From the NCBI RefSeq assembly GCF_000298195.1, contig NZ_BAHC01000078.1:1-64000 (forward strand): a DNA stretch of 64,000 bases, written 5' to 3'. Made by a program: the position numbers and the translations under genes. The stretch is from Gordonia rhizosphera NBRC 16068 (lineage in GTDB: Bacteria > Actinomycetota > Actinomycetes > Mycobacteriales > Mycobacteriaceae). Below are positions 10,988 to 21,743 of this stretch, in pieces. Numbering within the stretch: the first letter of the stretch is position 1; each line of letters begins with the position of its first letter. A model generated the notes under the pieces. It worked only from the letters and a program-made list of their open reading frames with translations, was not told the DNA's origin and made no database searches.

Positions 10988-13900
10988 GTCCGTTCGTTGC
11001 CTTCCGACTCAATCGAATCCGTCGCATGCACCCCCGTGCCCACTATCATGTTTGCACGTTCCCTCAGCTCGGCGAGAAACGCATCGAACCCGTCCGGTCC
11101 GGCCAGGGCCAGGCCTGGGACCAGGGTCATCGCCGCCATCGTGAGCGCCGAGTCCGCATCGGGTGCGGTCGCGCTCATGGCCTGCATCATCACCGCGAGA
11201 TCCCCGAAGCTCAGCGGCGGCGGTCCGGACACGGCCACCGTGGATGGCTCCGCGGCGGCGGCCTGGGTGACGAGATCGGCGAGGGCGACCTCGACCGCGG
11301 GGCTCGCCTCGGCGGTGGCGAGCACCTCGTCGGCGAGCCGGATGATCACATCACCCACCGTGACGTCGGGATCGCCGGCCACCGACTCCAGTACCTGCAC
11401 ATACCGGGCCGCGAGGCGATCGATCGTCGAGCGGTCGAACAGATCGGTGGCGTACATGAACTGGGCCCGCATGCCGCCGCCCCGCTCGTCGCGATCTGGG
11501 TCGTTCGGGAACAGCGTCAACTGCAGATCGACCTTCGCCGCGGTGAGCTCCTCGGGGACCGGGGACACCGTGAGCCGATCGAACTGCAGCGTCGGGAACT
11601 CCACGTCCTGGAATGCCAGCATCACCTGATAGACCGGGTTGTAGGACGTCGGCGGCTTCGGCAGGGTCCGGGACACGATGTCGTCGAAGGCCACATCGGT
11701 GTGGGACATGTCCGCGAGGTCTTCGTTGCGCACCCGCAGCAGCAGATCGACGAAGCTCTCGGCCGGGTCGATATGGGTGCGCAGCGCCAGGGTGTTGACG
11801 AACATCCCGACGACGTCGTCGAGGCTCTGCTCGCCACGACCGGCGAACGGAGTGCCGATCACCAGGTCGGTGCTTCCCGACATCCGGTTGAGCAACACCG
11901 CGAACGCGGCGTGGACGACCATGAACGCCGTCGTGTGGTGTTCGCGCGCCACGGAGTCCAGATCCGCGACCACCGACGCCGGGATCTCGAAATCCACCGC
12001 GTCGCCCCGGAACGTCGGCGTCTTGGGCCGCGGATGGTCGTGCGGCAGGTCCAGAAGCCCGGGAGCACCGGCGAGCCGGTCGTCCCAGTAGCCGAGTTGC
12101 CGTTCCTCCTCGGTGACCCCGTCGGCGTCGATGACGCCGAGGCGCTCCGACAGCCACAGGCTGAAGTCCGCGTACTGCACCGGCAGCGGTTTCCACGCGG
12201 GCTCGGCACCGGTGCTGCGGGCGGCGTAGGCGGTCATGAGGTCCCGCGCCAGCGGTGCCATGGACGCGCCGTCGGCGCTGATGTGATGGACGACGAACAC
12301 GAGGATGTGTTCGGTCGCCGACACCCGCAGCAGCACCGCCCGCACGGGCGGAAGCGTGGCGATGTCGAATCCCTTGCCGGTCACATTCGCGATCGCGTCC
12401 TCGAGCGAACGCCCGGCGTCGCGCACCTCGACGACGATCTCGCTCTCCACGACATCGGCGGGCAGGATCACCTGCGTCGGTTCGCCGTTGATCATCGGGT
12501 AGGTGGTGCGCAGCGACTCGTGCCGACGGACCAGGTCGGTGGTCGCGAGCCGCAGCGCGGCGACGTCGAGGTCACCGGCGAGCCGCAGCGCCATCGCCAC
12601 GTTGTAGGCCGCAGAGTCCGGATCGGCACGGTTGATCAGCCACAGTCCGCGCTGCATACCCGAGACGTGGACCAACTCCGCACGGCTGCGGGCCAGCAGC
12701 GGCGGTCCGCCGTGACCGGAGGCACCGCCGGCCAGCGCCTGGGCGAGGGTGGCCACGGTGGGCCGCTCGAACAGCAGTTTCACCGGCACCGACCGGTCGA
12801 GCAGCGCCGACAGCCGTGACGTCACCTTGGTCGCCGACAGAGAACTGCCGCCGAGGTCGAAGAAGTCCGCGTCCGCGCTGACCCGCTCCTGACCCAGCAC
12901 CTGCCCGAAGATCCCGGCGACCACCGTCTCCATCTGCGAACTCGGCGCCCGATACGGCGAGGCGGCCGAGAAGTCAACCGCCGGCAGGGATCTCCGGTCG
13001 ATCTTACCGGCCGTGGTGAGGCGGAACTCGTCCACGATGACCAGCGAATGCGGCACCATGTACGCCGGCAGATGCGCCGCCGCCTGCTCGAGGATCCGTT
13101 TGGGTTCGGCGGACGCGCCGTCGACCAACCGGGCATACGAGACGAGCACGTCGTCCCCGCCGGGGCCGGGCACGCCCATGCTGATCACCTCACTGACCAG
13201 CGGGTGCTTGGCGATCGCGGCATCGACCTCGCCCGGTTCGATGCGCAGACCACGGATCTTGAGCTGGAAGTCGGTCCGGCCCACATACCGGAGGTTCCCG
13301 CCCGCCGTGCGCACCACGCGGTCACCGGTGCGGTACATCCGGTCGCCCGAGCCGAACGGGTTGGCGACGAACCGGGTCGCGGTGAGGTCGGGCCGGGCGT
13401 GGTAGGCCTGTGCCAGCTGGATTCCGGACAGATAGAGCTCGCCGGGCACCCCGTCGGGAACCGGTCGCAACGCCGGATCGAGGACCAGGACCCCGACACC
13501 GGGGATCGCACGACCGATGGTGACCTCGTCACCCTCGCGCAGCGGCCCGGCCGCGGTGGCCCAGATCGTCACCTCGGTCGGTCCGTACAGGTTGAAGAAC
13601 GATCGACCCGCCCGCGCCCACCGGCGCATCAGTTCCGGCGGGCACGCCTCACCGACGCTGATCACGCGAGAAAGGCTGCGCACCGCCGCGGGCTCGATCG
13701 TGCCGAGCGCCGACGGTGTCATGACCGCGTGGGTGACGTGGTGGGTGGCGATGAGCTGCGCCAGCTCGTCACCGCCGAACACGCCGGCGGGGCTGACCAC
13801 CAGCTCGGCCCCCGTGCACAATGCCATCAGGATCTCGAAGATCGAGGCGTCGAAGCTCGGCGACGCCACGTGCAGCACCTTGGAGCGCTGGTCGAGCCGC

Positions 13901-16900
13901 AGGATCTTGCGCTGGTTGGCCACCAGACCCGCGAGCCCGCGGTGGCTCAGCGCCGCCGCCTTGGGCCGGCCCGTCGACCCCGAGGTGTAGATGAGGTAGG
14001 CGAGGTCGTCAACGCGCGGGACACGGACCAGTTCGTTGGGCCGCAACCGGGCACCGCTGTGACCGGCCAGCTGAAGTTCGATCGTCTCGTCGTCGATCAC
14101 CAGCCACTCGGCTCCGGCCGGAGCCTTCGCGGCCACCGCGACGGAGGTCAGCCCGAGGTGGGCGCCGCTGTCGGCGAGGATCTCGGCCAGACGACCCGCC
14201 GGGTGCGCCGGATCGATACTCACAAAGGCCGCACCGGATTTCGCGACGGCGATCATCGCGATCACCGACAGATGCGACCGCGGGATGCAGATGGCCACCA
14301 CGTCGCCGGGCCCCACGCCACGGGCCACGAGTTCGCGGGCCAGCTGGTTGGTCCCCGCTTCCAGGTTCGTCCAGGTGACGGTAGATGTCCCGCTGATCGC
14401 GACCGCGGCCGGATTCGCCTGCGCGACACCGTTGAAGAGGAGATCGCTGAGCGTCTCCGGGATGGCGGGCGCGGACGGTTGCCGGGTGAGTTCGGCGAGA
14501 ACGGCGGGCTCGACGAGATCGATGGTGCCCACGTGGCGGTCCGGCGCCTGCACCATCGCACGCAGGATCGTGACGAGCTGAGTCGCCACACGTTCGATGG
14601 TTCGTTGGTCGAAAAGATCTGCTGCGTAGGCGAGTTCGACATCCAAACCGGACGAGCCGACCTGGTCGGTGACGGTGACCGACAGATCGTACTTCGCAGA
14701 CGGCACACGGGCGTCGATCAACTCGGCCGATTCCACCCAGTGATCGAGCGCAGTGGCCTGACCGGGATGCATGGTCAACGACACCTGGAACAGCGGGGTA
14801 TGCGCGGCCGACCGTTCCGGCGCGGCGGCCTCCACGACCCGCTCGAACGGGATCGCCGACTCACGCATCGCGCGCGTGCGCGTGGCATGCGCCCGACCGA
14901 GCAGGTCGATCGTCGTGTCCTGCGCGCCGACCGGCGTCCGCAACACCACGGTGTTGACGAACATGCCGACCAAGTCCGCGGTCTCGGGTTCGTCACGACC
15001 GGCGACCGCGGTGCCGATGGCGACCTCGTCGACCTCGGCCCACCGGGTCAGCAGGATCGCGAATGCGGTGTGCAACACGGAGAACGGCGTCACGTTGTGC
15101 TCACGCGCCAGCGTCCGGATACCGGCCGCGAGCTCCGCGTCGAGCGTGGCGTCGACGTAACCGCCGTTACCCGACGCGACGTGCGGACGCGGGTGGTCGG
15201 TGGGCAGCGGCAGGAAGCCGGGCATACCGGCGAGTTCCTCCTGCCAGAACGCCAGGCCGTCGGCGGCGATCTCGGTGGGAGCGTCGGGCTCTCCGAGCAG
15301 GTTGTGTTGCCAGATCGCGAAATCGGCGTACTGCACCTCCAGCGGCGCGATCTGCGGCTCCCCGCCGTCACGGCGCGCCATGTACGCGACGAACAGATCC
15401 CGGATCAGCGGCATCAGGGAGAAGCCGTCACCGGCGATGTGGTGCAGCACCATCACCACCACATAGCCCGAGCCGTCACGCAGAAGCCTTGCGCGGAAGG
15501 GGATCTCGTGCGCAAGGTCGAATCCGCGCGCGGCCTCGGCCGCGATCGTGTCGTCGATCCGGTCCTCGACGACATCGACGTCGAGGTCGAGGAACTCCAT
15601 CGCCTGTGCGGCGTCGAGGATCTCCTGTACCGGTTCACCTCCGCGGGAACCGAATCGGGTCCGCAGCGTCTCGTGACGTGCCACCAGATCGCCGATCGCG
15701 CGCTGCAGCGCCGGGATGTCGACATCGGTACCGAGGCGGACCGCGCCGGGCATGTTGTAGGTTCCCGCACCCGGATCCATCCGGTTGACGAACCAGAGCC
15801 GGGTCTGGGCCGGGGACAGCGGAATGACGTCGGGACGCGGTTGCACCCGCGTCAGCGGCGGGTGGCCGTCGGTACCGCCCCGGCGGGAACGCTCGGCGAT
15901 CTCGCCGACGTCGACCGAACCGAACACGTCGGTGAGGTCGACGGTCACGTCGTATTCGAGGCGCGCCCGCGACACCAGCCGCGCAGCCATCAGGGAGTCT
16001 CCGCCGAGCGCGAAGATGTTGTCCCGCAACCCGACCCGTTCGACGCCGAGCATCTCCCCGACGAGCGCGGCGAGTGCCTGCTCCACCGGGGTGCGCGGCG
16101 CCTCGTAGCCGACCACCGGCTTCAGGTCCGGCGCCGGCAGCTGTTTGCGATCGAGCTTGCCCGAGCTGTTGGTCGGAAAGTGATCGAGCAGGACAGCTGC
16201 AGACGGCACCATGTGTGAGGGCAGATGGCGCCGGCACCACGACAACGCGGATGCCTCGCTGACCGACCGGTCATCAGACCGCAGGTAGGCCACCAGAACG
16301 GGGCCCGACCCGAGGTCGGTCCGCGGTATGACGGCGGTCGCGTCGACGCCGGGCATCGCGACGAGGACCGCCTCGATCTCGCCCGGCTCGATGCGCTGAC
16401 CGCGGATCTTGACCTGGAAGTCGGTACGACCCAGGTATTGCAGCTCGCCGTCGGGACTCCACCGGACCAGATCGCCGGTGCGGTACATCCGGGTCCCGCG
16501 CGGGCCGTACGGATCGGCGACGAACCGGTCGGATGTCAGGTCCGGCCGCCCGACGTATCCGTCGGCCAGCTGGCAACCCGCGAGATAGAGCTCACCCGCG
16601 ACGCCGACCGGAACCGGCTGCAGTGCGGTGTCGAGGACATAGGTGTCGGTGTTGGCGACCGGCCGGCCGATCGGCACGGGGCCGCCACCGGGCTGCACCC
16701 GGTGTTCGGTGACGTCGACGGCGGCCTCGGTCGGACCGTACAGGTTGACCAGCTCGGCCGAGGATCCCGCCAGGACCCGGTCGGCCAGCATCCGCGGTAG
16801 TGCCTCACCGGAGGTGAACACCCGTCGCACCGTCGGAGGCAGGAGCTCGCGGTGGCCCTCGTTCTCCAGGACCTCGGTGTACACGTCGAGCATCGACGGC

Positions 16901-19018
16901 ACGAAGTGCAGCACGTTGACCCCGCGCGAACCGATCAGCTCGAGGAGGTACTCCGGGTCGCGGTGGCCGTCGGGCCGGGCGATGACCATCCGCGCGCCCT
17001 CCGCCAACGGCCACAGCAGTTCCCAGACCGAGACGTCGAAGGTGAACGGCGTCTTGTAGAGCACCCGGTCCTCGGGGGCCAACGGGTAGTTGCCCTGCAT
17101 CCAGGCGAGCCGGTTGATGACTGCGGAGTGCGACACCGCGACGCCCTTGGGCGTGCCGGTCGAACCGGAGGTGAACAGCACGTAGGCGAGTTCGCCGCTG
17201 CCGCCCACTGCGGTCGTCGGCGTCGTCGCGTCGAGCGGCGTGTCCCCGGCGAGGGCCGCGGAGAATCCGACCGACCCCAGCAGCGCGTCGTCGATGACGG
17301 TGCGCGCGGCCACGGTCTGCGAGATCAGCGTGCGCCGTTCGTCGGGCTGGGACGGGTCGACGGGTACGTAGGCGGCGCCGATCGTCATGACCGCGTAGAG
17401 CGCGGCAACCTGTGCGACGCCGCGGTCGAGCGCCACGACGACACGATCGCCGCGGCCCGCGCCGACGGACTGCAGGTGTGCCACCAACAGGCCGCGCAGC
17501 CGATCGAACTCGGCGTAGGTCCATTCGCGACCTTCGAACTCGACCGCGACGCGATCGGGGTGCTCGCGGACGTTGCGTTCGAACGGCGTGAGGAGATGGG
17601 TGACCGACTCCGGCAGGATCAGTTCGGGTCCGTGCCCGAGCTCGATGATCTCGCTTCGCTCGCCGGGCAGCAGCAGGTCGACGTCGCCCACCCGGGTGTC
17701 GAGGTCGTCGAAGAGGCGACCGAGGAAGGTGAGGAAGCGACGAAGGTGCCCGCGCAGCTCGTCGGCGGTGTAGAGGTTCGGATTGCCGTGCAGGTCGACG
17801 ACGAGACGCGCGCCCGGGCTGGCCTGATAGATATTGAGCCGCAGGTCCTCGAGGATTCCCGAGCTCAGGATCTGATACTCGACCTTCGCCCCGACCATCT
17901 CGATCGGCTTGTCGAAGAACATGAGGTTGACGATGGGTCCGAACGACGCGGTGGCCGCGTCCTGCAGTCCGGCATCGATGCGGATGTCCTCGAAGCGGTA
18001 CCGCTGGTGGCGCAGCGCACCGGTGAGTTCGAGTTGGATCTGGCCGATGAGCTCGCGCATCGAGACCCGCGACACGTCGCGGGCGCGCACCGGCAGCATG
18101 TTGGAGAGCATGCCGGCGGCCTGCTTGATCTTGGCCGTCGCCCGGCCCGTCACCGGCAGGCTGAGCACGACGTCGTCGGTGCCGGCCATCCGAGCGAGGA
18201 AGGCGGAGAACGCCGCGGTCAGCAGCACGGCCGCCGAGGAGTTGAGTTCCCCGGCGGTCCGGTCGAGCGCGGACTGCTGCTCGGCGCTCACCTCGGCGCC
18301 CGCGACGAGATTGCGCGGGGACAACGGCGCCGACGCGGATTGCTGCGCAAGCGTGACCCGCTCGGGCAGGTCGCGGACCCGCTCGACCCAGTACTCACGA
18401 TCGGCCTGGCGTCGCGTGCCCTCGATGTACTTCTTGTCGTCGGCGACGAGTTCGGCCAGACGCGCCCACGGCTTCGGTACGTAGTCCGTCCCGTTGATCG
18501 CGGCGTTGTACTTGTTGATCACCTCGAGGACGCCGGTCAGTCCGCCGTATCCGTCGAGGGCGATGTGGTGCGCGCGCACGTACCAGAACGACCGGTCGTC
18601 GGCGACGCGGATGAGGGTGGACACCAGCAGCCGTCCGGCGTGCAGATCCATCTGCCCCTGGTAGTCGTTGTTCATCCACTCGAACGCCGCGGCCACCGGA
18701 TCCGGCCGGTCACGGAGGTCGAGGAATTCCAGGTCGGTGTCGAGGCTCTGGTCGACGACCTGCATGGGGACGCCGTCGACCTCGATGATGCGGGTGAACG
18801 GGGATTCACGCTCACGCCCACTCTCGACCGCGACCCGGCGAAACGTCTCACGGTCGAGCACCCGCCCGTCGTCGCGGATGTCGAGATACTGGGCGACGGT
18901 GACCGAATAGTCTGCAGAGAGGTTCTCGGCGAACCACATCCCACGCTGAGCGGCAGTCAGCTCGAGAGGAACCAGGTCCGCTCCTCCGACATCATGGGTG
19001 TTCTCTGATGACCCCATA
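10984..19018 (-). CDS. Non-ribosomal peptide synthetase NRPS1 (C-A-T-C-A-T-C)
   Basis: About 2,677 residues. Domains: C1 (HHIALDGYGG ~148) ahead of the first A domain, as in lipo- or aryl-capped peptides; A1 (SGSTGTPKG ~615); T1 (LGGDSLMAA ~1005); C2 (HHIAGDGFS ~1193); A2 (SGSTGRPKA ~1678); T2 (DLGGSSLSA ~2055); C3 (HHISADGAS ~2243); then ~100 residues resembling the start of an A domain. Read by hand against the PheA positions, A1 gives DVWHFSLVDK, the classic serine code. A2 gives DAFVIVLIWK, which I do not recognise. The start at 19018 is chosen because GGGAGAGAGAGG sits just upstream of that ATG; an in-frame ATG at 19038 has a weaker site. C3 has no A partner in this protein, so the module is completed in trans by A3-T3 of NRPS2, whose GTG overlaps this stop. 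Confidence 0.96.
10987..11289 (-). other. A-domain-like C-terminal segment of NRPS1 (candidate docking element)
   Basis: After C3 the protein continues for ~100 residues with LADLVTQAAAAEPSTVAV, then LSFGDL, an A-domain-like opening. It ends in a helix-rich tail (PDGFDAFLAELRERANMI) and a short charged end. It lacks every catalytic A motif. The arrangement mirrors the segment that begins NRPS2. Confidence 0.55.
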
Positions 19019-19437
19019 GCCTCTCTCTCCCAGGTCATCGGCCAACCTGCTCAAGCATCGATCTGGACAACCGACACGTGGATCGTTGCGAGCTGTCTGT
19101 TGCGGACAATGGCTTTTCCCACGCAACAGTGTGCGTCATTATCCACCTTTCAAAACTAACTTCACCATGATTCGATTGAATGGTTCAATGGCGGCGCGAC
19201 CACCGGAATCCGAGGTAGAGGACTTGCTCACCGTAGAAATTCGGTCCCGTGCCACCGTTCGTTACGATCTGCGCCCAGAGTCATCCGAACGTACGAACAC
19301 CTCCGCCACGTGAGTAATGAATCATCGCCGCCCGACGAGCATAGTTCGAGGGTTTGCCGATGACTTCGGTAGCATCGCCCACACAATCATCCGGCCGTGT
19401 GCTCCGGCAAACCGAGGTGGTCCGAGAGGAGTAGTCG
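19019..19437. promoter_or_regulatory. Divergent control region between NRPS1 and the ABC exporter
   Basis: About 420 bp without a convincing gene. On the minus strand GATAAT at 19138-19143 can serve as a -10 for NRPS1, giving a leader of ~110 nt. A perfect inverted repeat ATTGAA-TGG-TTCAAT lies at 19175-19189, just upstream of the matching -35 position, in a locally AT-rich stretch. I saw no IdeR/DmdR-type iron box. The exporter start has GAGAGGAG upstream. Promoter positions are inferred by eye. Confidence 0.5.
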
Positions 19438-20952
19438 ATGGCCGAGCCGACCCGCCCGACCACCTCCCCATCGGGTGACCAGGTCCCGGAGGTCGGCAAG
19501 ATCAGCGATGTGCTCGACACGGGTGATCTCAACTTCCGGCACATCGCCGATATTCCTCGATCCGGCCCCGCCACATCACGACCGCGCCATGCCGCGGTAC
19601 CCGGCGACGAATCGCCGACGGTTCGGTTCTCTGTGACGGGCACCGACCACACGCCCACATCTCTGCCGGCCGAACCGTCAGACGATGCGACCCCGACGGA
19701 TGCGACGGCCGACGCCGTCGACACCGCAACCGCCACTGGGAGCACTGTGTCCACACCGATCTCCGATACCGACCCACCCGCGACCGACGCGGCGGTCGCC
19801 GAGGTCACCACGACCGAATCCGCGATCGAGGTCGTCAACCTGCACAAACGCTTCGGCGACAACGTCGCCGTGGAATCGGTGAGCTTCTCGGTCGCCAAGG
19901 GGTCCATCCTGGCGCTGCTCGGCCCCAACGGTGCGGGCAAGACCACCACCGTCAACATGCTCTGCACCCTGCTCAAACCCGACGGCGGAACCGCGCTCGT
20001 GGCCGGCCACGACGTGGTGTCCGATGCGGCCGGGGTGCGCCGGTCGATCATGCTGACCGGGCAGTTCGCCGCACTCGACGAGGCGCTCAGCGGCCGGGAC
20101 AACCTGATCCTGTTCGGCAGGCTGATGGGTCTGTCCAAAGCTGCGGCACGCACGCGCGCGGATGAACTCCTGACGTCCTTCGCCCTGACCGAGGCGGCCG
20201 GCCGCAAGGTCGGCGAGTACTCGGGGGGCATGCGGCGGCGCATCGACATCGCCTGCGGCCTGGTCACCCAACCCGAAGTGGTCTTCCTCGACGAGCCGAC
20301 CACCGGGCTCGACCCGCGCAGCCGACAGGAGGTCTGGCGGCTGGTCGAGTCGCTGCGCGACCAGGGGGTGACCACGCTCCTGACGACGCAGTACCTCGAG
20401 GAGGCCGACACCCTGTCCGACCACATCGTCGTGATCGACCGGGGGCGGGTCATCGCGTCGGGCACCGCCGATGAACTGAAGACGGCGACCGGCGCGTCGC
20501 ACTACGTGGTGACCCCCGCCGAACCCGGCGACCGCGACCGCCTCATCGCCTGCCTCGGCGAGTTGGTGCCGGCCGGCTCCGCCGATCGTGACGACGACGA
20601 CCTCGACCACTCCGCGGTGTCGGTCCCGGCCCCGGCGGGCGCCGACACGCTCGTCGAGATCGTCCAGCGCACCACGGGCGCCGGCATCCGGCTGTCCGAC
20701 GTCGCGCTGCGCCGCCCGAGCCTCGACGAGGTGTTCCTCGCCCTCACCGACCCGTCGGGGTCCGGGACCGACGCGAGCACGGCAACCGTGGAGTCGGAGG
20801 CACAATCGGCGCCCGGGTCCGGATCGAAGTCGGAGACGGTATCGGAGTCGGAGTCGGAGTCGGAGACGGTATCGGAGTCGGAGACGGTATCGGAGTCAGA
20901 GACCGAGCCGGGGTCAGACGCCGAGCCGGGCCGGCAGGACACCACACGATGA
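19438..20952 (+). CDS. ABC exporter ATPase, DrrA-like, with disordered N- and C-terminal extensions
   Basis: 504 residues. The ATPase core begins near residue 125: Walker A GPNGAGKTT, signature YSGGMRRR, Walker B VVFLDEPTTGLD. This is the daunorubicin-resistance (DrrA) class that energises export of lipids, peptides or antibiotics. It is ~170 residues longer than a typical DrrA. The first ~120 residues are Thr/Ala/Asp/Pro-rich without recognisable domains, and the last ~45 are a Ser-Glu-Thr-Val repeat. The start at 19438 has a good GAGAGGAG site. The stop overlaps the next start (ATGA). Divergent orientation from the NRPS genes suggests export of the peptide product. Confidence 0.93.
   Translation: MAEPTRPTTSPSGDQVPEVGKISDVLDTGDLNFRHIADIPRSGPATSRPRHAAVPGDESPTVRFSVTGTDHTPTSLPAEPSDDATPTDATADAVDTATATGSTVSTPISDTDPPATDAAVAEVTTTESAIEVVNLHKRFGDNVAVESVSFSVAKGSILALLGPNGAGKTTTVNMLCTLLKPDGGTALVAGHDVVSDAAGVRRSIMLTGQFAALDEALSGRDNLILFGRLMGLSKAAARTRADELLTSFALTEAAGRKVGEYSGGMRRRIDIACGLVTQPEVVFLDEPTTGLDPRSRQEVWRLVESLRDQGVTTLLTTQYLEEADTLSDHIVVIDRGRVIASGTADELKTATGASHYVVTPAEPGDRDRLIACLGELVPAGSADRDDDDLDHSAVSVPAPAGADTLVEIVQRTTGAGIRLSDVALRRPSLDEVFLALTDPSGSGTDASTATVESEAQSAPGSGSKSETVSESESESETVSESETVSESETEPGSDAEPGRQDTTR
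20827..20905 (+). repeat. Tandem repeat encoding Ser-Glu tract
   Basis: Units built from GGAGTC and GGAGACGGTATC repeat in tandem in the 3' end of the ABC ATPase gene, encoding SESESETVSESETVSESE-like sequence. The reading frame is kept. Such units are prone to slippage, so length variation between strains is likely. Confidence 0.85.
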
Positions 20953-21743
20953 CGTCCGGAAGCGTCGTCGTCGGGCGGCCGACGACCAGTGCCGTCGCGC
21001 AGTGGTGGGCCCTCACCAGCCGCGGACTGCGCGCCATCGTGCGCAACGGGGAGATCATCTTCGCCTTTGTCGCGCCGGTCCTCCTCGCGATCTGCTTCTA
21101 TCTGCCGCTTCGGTCGATCATGGACGCAGACCCGACGATGGACTACGCCTCGTTCCTCATGCCGATCATCTCGTTGCAGTCGGTGAGCTTCGTCGCGTCG
21201 TCGGCGGCGATGCGCGCCTCCGTGGACACGACCAAGGGCATCAACACCCGGTTCCGCACCTTGCCGATGCCCGTGGCGATCCCCACGCTGGCCCGGCTCG
21301 GTACCAACACGGCGTTGCTCGTGATCTCGGTGATCTGCGCCGGCTGCACGAGTCTGGTGATGGGGTGGCGCCCCGAGGGCTCGGCCCTGGAGACCGCGGG
21401 ATTGTTCGGAGTCGTGCTGACCGTCGGCATCCTCGTCGCAGTGCTGGCCGACGCGATCGGGTTGCTCTCCAACAGTCCCGAGGCAACCAGCCAGGCGCTG
21501 TCGCTGCCCATCCTGATCCTCGGTCTGCTCTCCACCGGGTTCGTGCCCGAGGACCAGTTCCCGCAGTGGATTCAGCCGTTCGTCCGCGATCAACCGATCT
21601 CGCAGTTCGCGAACTCGATGCGCGCGCTCAGCGACGGGACGGTCACCCTCGAGATCCTGACGCCGACGATCTGGTGGTGTATCGGGTTCGCGGTCCTCGG
21701 GATCGTGCTGACCACGATCGGCATACGACGGTCGGTGCGATGA
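20949..21743 (+). CDS. ABC exporter permease, DrrB-like
   Basis: 264 residues, with about six hydrophobic membrane segments and the ABC-2 permease layout. ATG overlaps the stop of the ATPase gene (ATGA), and its own stop overlaps the next start, so the three genes are translationally coupled. The sequence RTLPMPVAIP lies in the region where DrrB/DrrC proteins carry their conserved loop. It forms a membrane pore with the following permease. Confidence 0.9.
   Translation: MTSGSVVVGRPTTSAVAQWWALTSRGLRAIVRNGEIIFAFVAPVLLAICFYLPLRSIMDADPTMDYASFLMPIISLQSVSFVASSAAMRASVDTTKGINTRFRTLPMPVAIPTLARLGTNTALLVISVICAGCTSLVMGWRPEGSALETAGLFGVVLTVGILVAVLADAIGLLSNSPEATSQALSLPILILGLLSTGFVPEDQFPQWIQPFVRDQPISQFANSMRALSDGTVTLEILTPTIWWCIGFAVLGIVLTTIGIRRSVR

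Noticed and set aside
13048..16218. Plus-strand open frame of 1,056 codons antisense to NRPS1
   Set aside because: Same reason: shadow composition and no ribosome site, while the minus strand carries A, T and C domain motifs.
19086..19313. Possible 75-aa gene in the NRPS1/exporter gap
   Set aside because: No ribosome site, no recognisable features, and it overlaps the likely promoters of both flanking genes.
19019..19437. IdeR/DmdR iron box that would mark a siderophore locus
   Set aside because: No 19-bp TTAGGTTAG-type palindrome seen on either strand of the gap.
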